Source: Sphagnum compactum (taxonomy: Eukaryota > Bryophyta > Sphagnopsida > Sphagnales). From it: a stretch of DNA of 64,000 bases. The stretch is taken from contig OZ234498.1 in NCBI GenBank assembly GCA_965153455.1, positions 17,484,001 through 17,548,000 of the forward strand. Reading direction: 5' to 3'. The position numbers and the translations under genes are program-made. Of the stretch, positions 25,632 to 35,838 are shown one piece after another (the stretch's first letter is position 1; the number at the start of each line of letters is the position of its first letter). Under the pieces are notes generated by a model that worked only from the letters and a program-made list of their open reading frames with translations, was not told where the DNA came from and searched no databases.

Positions 25632-26380
25632 TCATAAATGATAACAACTTGAGACTTTTATAGAAGCATCTATTTCAATATCTGAAAAACGTTTGAGTTG
25701 GCTCATTTTTGGGCCAATGTGGCCAGGTCCAAGTTCCACTTTGTACAAGAAATGACTAATTGACATCCATTTCCTTGCCATGCATTGGTAAAAATCATTA
25801 ATTGATGTTATAAATACACGGTCACACTTATATCGCAACATTCTATTTATTCTCTCTCCAACATAACCACATGAAAGTAAAAAACCTTTAACTGTACTTG
25901 CCATTTCTTCTTTCCTCCATCTTTCAAAAACACCAAGTGTGTCAAGCATCCCATCAACATTTATTTGGTCAACTATGATTTCTGCCAATTTTGGACTCCA
26001 TCCCTTCCATCCTGGCATTAGTTTCACAATATTCATGTCTGGTCTTTCCCATTTCCATGGTTGTGGCTTTAAATTTGGTCTTGGTGGCCCTCGAACTACA
26101 TAGAGACGACGTTCTTTCAAATGTTGTGCTACCCATTCCCCAATCATTGAATTTGGATTACTTCCACTCATAACCACGTATATATCATGATCGCAAATGT
26201 AATGTTTGCAATATTCATCTTTTGTTAGCCCACATGAATGGGGCAATGGTTTCTTATTGAAAGTTGCAGCCTTGGATGTCATTCCTAAAGGGCACCCACA
26301 ATCTAGCCATGGCTTGCTTTCATATACCATGGCTCCACAAAGCTCAAGTGTTCACAACATCAAAAACAACATGTTCATGG
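25632..26380 (-). pseudogene. Unrecognised 232-codon open frame, coding-like, probably a gene fragment
   Basis: The longest complex open frame in the window. It starts MVYESKPWLDCGCPLG and contains CGLTKDEYCKHYICDHD (a Cys/His cluster that could bind a metal), GEWVAQHLKERRLYVVRG, PGWKGW, FERWRKEEM, a CGYVGERINRML segment and ARKWMSISHFLYKVELG. Composition and Trp/Cys/Gly content look like a real globular protein. Going upstream the frame continues for seven codons (TLELCGA) to a stop at about 26,350, so the ATG is probably internal and the 5' part is missing. It lies on the same strand as, and 6 kb upstream of, the decayed gene at 17,045-19,990 and could be an earlier exon of it. I do not recognise a family. 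It could also be a live exon. Confidence 0.5.
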
Positions 26381-28589
26381 ATATTGAACAAGTTAAATTA
26401 TGATATCTTGGGGAAAAACAATAAAATCATGTTTCAATTCAAATTGTTCAAGGTTAAAATTCTATAAAAATACATTATAATATTTCAATTGGTTGTAAAA
26501 GAAATCATTACTACAAAAAGTGTTAAAAAAATGCTTAGAACAATTATAAAGAGATCATTATTTAAAATCTTAAGACTATGTTAATTTCTACATTGTATTA
26601 AATACAAGAAAAGGTTAGAAATACATTAGGATCATTGGCTACAATTGATGAATTGAAAATGATGTCATTGTAGTCAAACTACTCATCATTTTGCATGGAA
26701 AAAACTCAAATTCATCTAATCATTTCTCAAGCTCTAAGTTTGACAAAATTTGGAATTTTTTTGAATCGACTAGTTAATTGGATTCCAAAAGTTGTGTTTG
26801 TCCATAACTCCAACTTCCACAATCTACTTTCTCATAAGTCTTTAAGTTTGGGATCAAATGATTCTACCTAAAAAATGGTTGGTTGTGGAAAATTAATTAC
26901 TAAACATATGCTACCTAGTATTAGGGCGTCTTGCAAAACCACACAAATCAAGTCACAATTTTCATGATCACAATGGAGTTGGAAGTCTTTAAATCAAGTT
27001 TGCAAAAAACAATTATGATTAATTAAAAATTGTTGATGATCATTAAAAATTTATGCAAGATTTGCATGAATTCATGAACATTCATTGCAACTTCATCTCA
27101 CCAATGACTATCTTTCGCATATTCCTTCATGTTATTCGAAAATGTTTAAGAATGTGTTATTCTTACAATGTTAGTCTTATTCCACTAGGAAACATATTGT
27201 TCTTCCAACTTTAACCTTTTTTGGCCTCATAAAATGATGCCATTTATATATAATTAAATAAACTTAATTATGTATTTTATTATTTGGGCTTGTTCCACTT
27301 AAGTTCTATGTGGCAAGCGCATTAAGGCAATAAATTCCATAAATTGTATTAGATGTGGGAAGCATTGTCTTTCTTTCTTCCCTTTCTGCCAACTAGCACC
27401 ACTTTCGTCTGTCACCTTCCTTTGTTCTTGTACTGAACCAAAGAAACCTTATGTTCATTTAGAACATGTTTTTTCATATTAGTGATACCATATGTAGGGT
27501 TGTAAGAAAAAAGACCTTTTTTGGATCATGTCGTGTTGTTACTACTTGAAACTTAACATGTGGGGTGACACATGACATATTTCATTACCTGAATAGCTTA
27601 AACATGGACTCCTACAAATGGACATTGAACACAAATAATGCCTAATTGGAGGAAGTTCAATGATGCAAAGACTCTTGGTTATTTTGCAGTTTAGCAAGTT
27701 GAACACCTTAAGATGTTTTTCAATCAACATCAACCTCAACTCCCTTAATCACTAATTCCCGTAATGGGTGTTTTGTCCATGGTGCTAACAAGTTGTTGCA
27801 ATTCAGTAGTGATGCCTTAAATATAAGTTTTCCAACCTCCTCATGATTTGTTTCACAACCAAATGAAAAATAAGTATCATAGTTTGCAAATGTCATTGTA
27901 GAAAATTAAAAACTAAACAAGAGAAACGATGAAACACAAAACCCTAAATCCTTAAACATCTTCAATTCGACACCTCATATTCACAATGCACCAAAACTTC
28001 ATAATGCACATTGGCTTTCAAATCTACATGAATATCATTACAACAATGGCAAAGGAAATGAGCGAAACCCACAATACATAAACAAATCACCATAGAAATA
28101 AAATTATTGCAACATTGAAAGGCATCTTCAATCTTTTTCTTGGTTCACAACTTGTGACATATAGAAGGTAGATTGAAAACATGAACACAAAACTAAATGC
28201 AAGCTTTGACAAAGTGTGAAGAGAACTTAATACATGACTTGGGGAGCCTTCAACAAGCTTGCACTTGAATTGCATTGAAGTTGGAAGTGGGTGTGAACCC
28301 AAATAAAATGTCATACCCTAAAAACCTCATTGTTTTCAACTTTCAATTCAACATCACATTCTACAACCCAAAACAAGAATCGTGAATCATAAGTCGGTGA
28401 AGTAAACATTAATATTGAGAAAGATGGCTACACTAAACCCTAAACACTAGTATGCATTCTAGTATCGAAATTGTTTGGGCTAATAACTAATAACCATCAT
28501 GGTTAAGGGAATTGAAACCGGATAGAAAATTGTTTCCTGACCACTTACCATCCATCCTTCATGTTGCACGGGTGAGTCATTTATTAAAA
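26381..28589. other. AT-rich DNA, nothing recognised
   Basis: No supported gene. Short open frames such as those at 27,542-27,739 and 28,087-28,314 on the minus strand carry no domain. Confidence 0.5.
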
Positions 28590-28985
28590 TTGTACGAATT
28601 TCATCCAAATTTGAAAAATGTACATTTTTCATCCCAATTCAAAGAAATGTTTTCCAACTGAATGATAATGTAACTTTTATTATATGAGTGATATTTACTG
28701 AAAATGATTGAGTTTCATCCAATTCAAAGGGAACATACTGTTTTCATCCAGATTCAAGGAAACATATAATATTAATCTGAATTCAAGGAGACATATATAT
28801 TTTTCATGCAAATTAAAAAAAACCATACTTTTTCATCCAAATTCAAGGAAACGTTTTTCACCTAGAATGATAATGCAGCCCTTAATATATTAGGTAATGA
28901 CCTGTATAAGAAATGGATGAATTTATCCAAATTCAAGGGAACGGACGGTTTTTTCATCCATCCAAGTTCAAGGGGAACGCAGAGG
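28590..28985. repeat. Repeats directly upstream of the DUF220 gene
   Basis: Many imperfect copies of TTTTCATCCAAATTCAAGGA at about 35-45 bp spacing. A longer duplication of about 215 bp period is also visible: AACTGAATGATAATGTAAC near 28,655 matches CTAGAATGATAATGCAGC near 28,862, and both sides continue alike. The array ends only a few bases before the TATA box. Confidence 0.75.
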
Positions 28986-28989
28986 TGGG

Positions 28990-28995
28990 TATAAA
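28990..28995 (+). promoter_or_regulatory. Probable TATA box of the DUF220 gene
   Basis: TATAAA lies 46 bp before the A of the ATG, inside GGTGGGTATAAACTCC, at the point where AT-rich repeats give way to GC-rich sequence. This predicts a transcription start near 29,015-29,025 and a very short 5' leader without an upstream ATG. Confidence 0.6.
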
Positions 28996-29040
28996 CTCCC
29001 CGGACGCTCGCAGTAGCAAGTCTTCCACGGAAAAGGAGCG

Positions 29041-31358
29041 ATGGCGGAGCGAAAGGACGGCCACGACGCTGCTGCTGCTGCAGCTGCTTCTGCTTCTGCT
29101 TCGACGGCCCTTGACGGCGTAGAAGGCGATGGCAAGACGGCCATCCAAGACGATGCCTGGCTGCCTTCCGATAGCTTCGTGCATGAGCCTCCGGTGCTGA
29201 AAGTGATGCAGCCGAAGGGAACGTTTTGCGAGATTCAGGCGCGTTTCTCTGTCGCCTTGCCGCCGGACGGAGTGTACGACATCATCACTGACCCCAATAA
29301 TAGGCGCGTCTTCAAGAACATCAAGGTACTTAGACTGGTGTAACCTTCTGCTTCTTCTTCTTCTTGCGAAAGCGAATTACTCACGGATTTCTCCCTTTTT
29401 CTCTCGCTCAAATTAACAATAACAATAATAATTACAATTTTGCATTCGCCCCTTTGAATCTTGAAGAATTTTCTTTTTTTCAGGTGTTGTTTGCGATGAT
29501 GATCGTATCGGATATGGTTGCTGTGGGTGTGCATATGAATGAATGTGCGTGCCGTCACATACTAACCCCCTTTTTCAAGCCTCCTGTGTCTTCTTCTTCT
29601 TCTTCTTGCGAAAGCGGAATACTTGCGGATTTCTCCCTTTTTCTTACTCATAATAATTATTTGGCATTCGCCTCTACAGAGCTTGAAGAATTTTCTTTTT
29701 GTCAGGTCTTGTTTGCGATGATCCTATCGGATGTGGTTGCTGCCCCGGTGTGCACATGAATGTCAGGAGTGTTCGTCCTTGTTTTGCGCTATATGGCCGC
29801 CACATACTAACCCCCCTTTTACAGGCTGCAAAATTGCGACATCGGAAGAAGTAGATAGGGGATGCATTTTCTACAAGAGGCTCGTTCTGTAATTTGCTCG
29901 TTTTGGTGAATCTTTGAGTATAAATCTGTCTTGAAATCTTTTTTTCTTTTATCAAGCGCTTTTTTTGGCCTCCTCCGCCAGGTCGTGAACATCTATTTTT
30001 GGTAACATGGGTTTTTTCATGTTTTTGTAACAATTCGGTTTTGGTCTTTTCTCTGCGCTTTTGTTTGGGATATGGTCTCGTAAGTACAAAATTTGTGCAC
30101 ACTTGCACAGGTGCAGAAACAACATCTGGGAGCCTCCTACAACCTCAGTTTACATGTCTCCTTGATGATGGTGGTGGTGGTGCTGCTGCTGCTTTCTGCA
30201 ATGGGTGACACTAGGTGGCAATCCATGAACTGAAATAGGTCTTTTGTCAAATCAATTGTGTCTCTGGGACTGCAATTATGATGATGTACTGAGATTATTG
30301 ACTGGCTGCACATGTGTCCATGATTCAAGTGGTGGCATGAATGCGGTTGATATTTCCTTGTGTTCCTGTTCATTTGTCATCCACTAATCAGTAGCAGATG
30401 AAGTGTAGATGGACAACCAGTTTTTACTGCAGTAATGATGAGGAAGATGAAAAGTTCTGATACTTTTGTGAGCAATAATCACAACTGTAAGGACTGCACA
30501 TATTGATGGGGTTTTGACAAGATGGCTTTGCCCAATCCAGGCGGTACCTCAAAGAGTTGTTTCCTCAACACTGATAGCAAAAATTGCATCAGTATTCTGA
30601 TTTCAATAACGAGACAAGAATTTTTTTGGTCATTGGAAACTTGCAGATGGAGTCTGATTCAAAGTTCCCCTTTCTACTACCTGACTTGTCTGTTGCTGTC
30701 CTTGTTAAGGTATCACTGCTTCTGCACTTACCTCTCTTTACCCACCACTTTTGAAATGCAGGAGGTCTGCTACCGGAAAGTGTTGGAGGATGATGGCAAT
30801 CAACAGTTAGTTGAGGTGGAGCAGCTCGGACGGTGGCGCTTCCTCATGTTCTCTGGCACCTTCTCCAGCCGTGTTATGGTTGAGCAAAACCGGCGAGATC
30901 ACCAGGTGACATACTTATCCAGTACATGCAGATGGTACATGATCTTATTGTTAGCCTCAATTTGTCACACATGCTAGGTCACCATGTTCATATATGATTA
31001 GTCATGTGATGGTGCAGCAGGTATGATAGCTTGGTGGATATGTTTTCTCTGCGTTCTTCTGCTACAGATGTTATTTGACCTTGCAAAGCAAGGAATGATG
31101 CGAAAGTTTTCTGGATCCTGGAAGATTGATTCAATGTATGCGAGTGAGCAGAAGTCACAAGCTGCTGATTCAGAGTCAGAGGTAGTAGGCTCATGGGTAA
31201 ATTTCCATCAGCTTCTGGAACCTGCCATATTGCCCCCGTGGCCACTCAGTAGGTATGTGCGGGGGGTCTCGGAGAGAATTATTCGTGAGATGTGTTCAGA
31301 CTTACAGCATGAATGCTTACGTCTCTCACAACTCGACAGTGCTGGCAGTCAACAATGA
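29041..31358 (+). CDS. DUF220 / START-like (SRPBCC) family protein, three exons
   Basis: Exons 29,041-29,325, 30,762-30,905 and 31,068-31,358 join in phase 0 at both junctions (donors AAG|GTACTT and CAG|GTGACA, acceptors TGCAG and TACAG) to give 239 residues. Residues 1-25 are Ala/Ser-rich and unstructured. The domain begins near residue 58 with FCEIQARFSVALPPDGVYDI and TDPNNRRVFKNIK. It continues with GRWRFLMFSGTFSSRVMVEQ and FDLAKQGMMRKFSGSWKI, and ends with LEPAILPPWPLSRYVRG and an amphipathic C-terminal helix. This order fits plant DUF220 proteins of the polyketide-cyclase/lipid-transport superfamily, whose ligand and role are unknown to me. The start has a G at -3 and +4. No signal peptide or membrane segment is seen. 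All exons are open, so I take the gene as functional. Confidence 0.85.
29345..29826 (+). repeat. About 240-bp tandem duplication inside DUF220 intron 1
   Basis: The segments 29,345-29,583 and 29,590-29,826 share CTTCTTCTTGCGAAAGCG, GGATTTCTCCCTTTTTCT, GAAGAATTTTCTTTTTGTCA-like, TTGTTTGCGATGAT and CACATACTAACCCCC. Both copies contain a polypyrimidine tract followed by CAGGT, so an unused acceptor-like site has been doubled. Intron 1 is 1,436 bases; intron 2 is 162. Confidence 0.85.
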
Positions 31359-32929
31359 TTTTGCCTCTCAAAAGGTTTTATTTCCTTTCTTTGTATTGTG
31401 TGCAACAGAGACCATGCTCAACAAAGTTTACTGACAACAAAACAACATTCATACATATTGATACTGCTTAAGGATTTTCACCAAGACCATTGTAGATTGT
31501 GATATTTTATTAGTGTTGTTTGTAATCTGTCATAATTGCACTTAGTTGTCGAACTTCAGGTGTAGTTATAAAACTTTGGTCAGATGTGCAAGCATGTGCA
31601 TGATCCAGATCACGGTTGTTTATCTTTCCACCCATATCGCTGTAATGGACAGTGACATGGGGAAAAAACAGGTGGTGGACTCTCTTGTTCATTTTGAATT
31701 TTACTTGTGTAAGTTCCTCCTTTGGCAAATGAAGTGAATAGCGTAGAATTTGTGTATGAAGGTGTTGCTGCACCTGACTTTGTGCTGTTGCAGCTCCCAA
31801 AGACAATGGTGAGATTCAAAACAAAGACTCTATCTACAATGCACCATCTGTGCTAAACCTTGCTATCTTACTTTTGTCATTACACTCATTTGAAGATGTG
31901 AGCTTCCAAATTGTGGAACTATTTGCTATCTCCTTTTGTCATTACACTTGTTTGAAGATGTGAGCTTTCAAGTTGTGGAACTATTTGCTAGTTTCTTTTG
32001 TCATTACACTCGTTTGAAGATGTAAGGTATAGGTATGTGTGTATAAACGTATGTATGTATGTATGTATGTATGTGCATGTGTGTGTGAGTGAGAGAAAGA
32101 TAGAGGGAGAGTGTGTGTGACATTGATCATTCTTTGGCCATTTCAATTAGAACAAAAGGATTTCTGGGTGATGAATCTTGTGTCTGGAGGATGGGCAATC
32201 AGCAGCAATGTGCATTATTGCCAAGGTAATGATGGAGAACAGGTAAGCGAGTGAGCACCAGCACCAGCACAACAAATGCAAAGGGCAGTAGTGAGAGGTA
32301 CGCACATATACAGTATGTGAATGCAAGCAAACACATCTTCCATTGCACTTCTGTTTCCGATGTTAACCTAAAATCGTTTGACATCACAAAATTGCTTTCT
32401 GCCACAGGAGTTGCTGCAGGAATTGCCCTAGGGTTTAGGGCAACCCTAAACCTTAATCCCGACACACAGGAATTGCAGCTATTTCTCTTTCCATTGCACT
32501 ACTGTTTCTGATGTGAACCTAAAATCCTTGAACACTGGGGTAAAGAGGACGCACCTTTGGAGGGGAAAGAAGGCGCAAACAATGGAAGCAGGCGATGGGG
32601 CCACAAACGAGAGCACAATAAGAATGTTTTCCGTGCTGCTGGTTCCACGACCATCGTCAGTCAATCATCTCCTTTCCCAGGTTGGCAGCAGTGGAAAGTA
32701 TTCAATACCCTAGGAGGGCTCCTCAAAACTGAGCAGATCAGCAGCAACTCAATTAGGTCTCCAGAAAAATAGGTACTGGACTAGTAGTGTGCAGTTTGCA
32801 AATTCATCGCAGAATTATGCCCTGAGACATCATCGCCTTCAAACCCTAATTATTATTCGCACGCATTTTGAGTTTTGGGTGTTCTTCCATTTTCCCAGCA
32901 AAACAGGAAATTTTGAACTCTCAAACTGG
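31359..32929. other. Downstream region of DUF220 with small duplications
   Basis: Probably the 3' UTR and beyond. A 61-bp tandem repeat of 2.7 units lies at 31,862-32,024 (CTTTTGTCATTACACT, then GTTTGAAGATGTGAGC). GTAT repeats occupy about 32,040-32,072. The phrase TCCATTGCACTNCTGTTTC with GATGTNAACCTAAAATC occurs at about 32,339 and again at about 32,491. CCCTAGGGTTTAGGG lies near 32,428. No second gene is supported. Confidence 0.55.
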
Positions 32930-33075
32930 TTTGAACCCGCGTTAGGCGGTTCTTAGAGCGAGGGAAAGATACCCTCCGGACATCAATCCGGGTATATACA
33001 TTCAAAGAACCGGGATGGAGAGTTCTTTAAAAAAATTCAAAGAACCGTGCAACGCTGGTTTGAGCTTTGAACGAA
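32930..33075. repeat. GGTTCTTTGA-family repeat
   Basis: It opens with GGCGGTTCTTAGAG near 32,945 and carries TCAAAGAACCGGGATGG and TTCAAAGAACCGTGCAACG on the right. The phrase TGGTTTGA occurs on both sides (32,927 and 33,057). The right flank aligns with the copy at 23,332-23,460. Confidence 0.5.
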
Positions 33076-35838
33076 GAAGATGGCAAAGGAATAATGGTCG
33101 GAGGCCTCTGGAGGTTCAAACCTCCATTTATCTTCCAACTTCAGCCGTCATCTGAATCGACAATGAAGTTGGTCACCATAGTATGCAAAGATTATGTTGA
33201 AGTTGGAAATCAACAATAGGTAACCATATATATATTTGTTGGGTCAATTGGTCCTCAATTTTTCGCATGTTGGGACGTCAAATAAGGTGCATCAATAATT
33301 TAATTTTGGCATGCCATTGTCATGTACTCATAAAACCAAATGAATTGAAAATGGTAAAGATTAAAAAAAAGACTTATTTTTTACCAAAAAAAAAAAAAAC
33401 GTGTAAATACATATGAAGAAATGAAAGGGAAAACATATCAATAGCTACTAGCTAGACACTTTCTTGCATGAATTCCTCCAATGAATTTGGTTTTCTCCAT
33501 AACATAAACACTTTCAAATTTGGTTGAGTGTAAATTGAGGGCCTCTTCATTGATCTAATTAAGCTAATTAAACTTTTTGAAATGCTCAAATTACCATCCC
33601 CTTTCTTTTCACTGTGATACCCGCCGGGTATCATGGTAACATTTCAAAAAAGCCAAAAATCATTATGCTACAAATAATGTCCAAGAATTGATTTTCTTTG
33701 ATCATTGAACCAAAGGAAGTCCCTAAACCCGAAATCCTAATCCTTGCAACCCTTGCAACCCATAGAGACAAACAAAAGTTGGAAATGGTTTTTTTTTTCT
33801 CAAGGGAAATATAATTTTTCTTTCAAGAAATTTTTAGTTCAAAGCTTTGGTGGAGTTGAATTGATATTTTGGTCCTATTTTGGTCTCATATTTTTGAATT
33901 GGAGTTGCATAATTATTAGCAATTTTTTAATGGCACTTTGTTTAGTGCCCCTCCAGATTAAATCCTTTGTTGATTTAATTTGTATCATGTCCAATTTATT
34001 ATTTAAAAAAAAAGAAAGAAAATGTACCAAATATAAGAACATGGAAAAAGGAAAAAAAATTCTGGGATTAAAAATGGACATTCTGGAAAAATAAAAATAA
34101 ATTATATATATATATAGAGCAAATGTCAAATGCCAAATGGATGAAAGGGATATGAATGAAATGTTACCAATGACACTATATAGGCATGGTTACATAAAAA
34201 GCCATTGAAGTAGGACCAATGTATATGATGCAAACTTCTCTCTCTCAATTTCAGTTCAGTGCAAAGCATAAATTGAACATCTTTCCCTGGAAAAAACCCT
34301 TGTTTTCAAGAGGGATGAATCAGGATTCGGGACAATACTTTTATAATTTAAAATAATTATGATATTAACATTTCGGTAACATTTCGGCAATAATTCATTT
34401 CCTTCATCTTGCTTGTGAATTACATACCATGTTTGTTTGAACAATCGTAAGTACGTAGTTTGGCTTTTTGAATCCAACTGCTTGAGTAAAAGGTTTTTGA
34501 TGTGGTTTGAAGGCCAATCCAAACCATAAGTGATCAGAAACATGCGTGATATGTTCTAAGTAGTTGTAAATTAGATATTGTCCAAAGGATGTAGAAACGA
34601 AGTCACAAGAAGTAAAGAGTTGAATTCTACTTGCTGTGAATTTTAAGAGCTTCTACGACTTCCAACATAACTGCTGTAGTAATAATAGCTCAGAATCTTG
34701 AAATTTATAGTGAAAAGATAATGAAAGGGTTGTCAAGAAATTGATACAAGTACTTTGAATGGGTGTAGCCACTTCAGAAGCTCAAATTCTTGATATTTCC
34801 AGTCAAAAACATCAATTGAGGGAGTTAAATCCTGGGTTCTGTAAAGAACAAAAGACCTAGATGATCCAATTTCTGTATTCAAGACCTTGAAGTTGATGTT
34901 TTGCCTTGGGAAGCATGTGAAGATTCTTACATCACTTGATCATGGAACACTACGTACCTAATCAAACATGTATCATTCGGTATTAAGAAACAACAGCAGT
35001 AGAACCCAATGGAAAAGTGTTGCTGCATCTCCACATACCATGCCTCCCTCATGTTTTGTTGCTGGAGTTACATTTCATGGTAATCCAAATAAATATATCA
35101 ACCCCAAATTTGGTTTTTAGTGTTAAATAAGATTTCCACTGAATTTGTGAGTTTGTAAAAGCAATTTTGAGACATGGGTAATCTCTGGAATAATATATGC
35201 ATGCATGCATGCATGGAGATCGATCATAGGGGATGTTGTAGCAATTGCACTTCAGTGTATCATATTCCCTCTTTTTTCGAGGCAGATCACAAACCAAAGG
35301 AGAATGCACTTTCGAGTTTACTGGTTCAAGGTACTTTGTAAAAAATTGGGTAGCTATTTGCCCACATCTGTACATGTCCTGGAAATCTGGCACACATCAC
35401 CACATTAACCTAGAGAAGGGAAGAAGCATCAATAGGCTCATGAAGAGGGTCTTGAACATTCAAAACTACTTGAGTGATTGGGTATGTTTATCAACACAGT
35501 TTTTTTAACATTTGCTATATTCTGTATTGTTTTAGGTCAACCAATTATCTGAGTGTGGAGACCTACTTGAAGCTTTAAAGTCTGGAGCTCTGTTTAGCCC
35601 CTTTGTGGCAAGCGGGCTGGAAAATGTCTAGTTTCAGATAAGAGAAAGAAGAGAATGTGAAGGGAGACGATCAGGCTTGTCCCATAAGGGTGGTAATAAT
35701 AATGCTAGTTTGAAGTCGGGGAGTGCCTTTTGATTTTGCAGATCTATCTCATTAATCAACCTTCCATTAGGGAGATGCAATCTTGCATAGGGAGATGCCT
35801 GAGAAGCTCATATAACAATTAGTTCTAAGAGAAATTGT
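33076..35838. other. AT-rich DNA, nothing recognised
   Basis: A TA tract at about 34,102-34,117 and a GCAT tract at about 35,198-35,214. The part from about 35,500 to 35,838 probably includes the former 3' UTR of the AUX/LAX pseudogene. A minus-strand frame at 33,452-33,634 has no recognisable domain. Confidence 0.5.
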
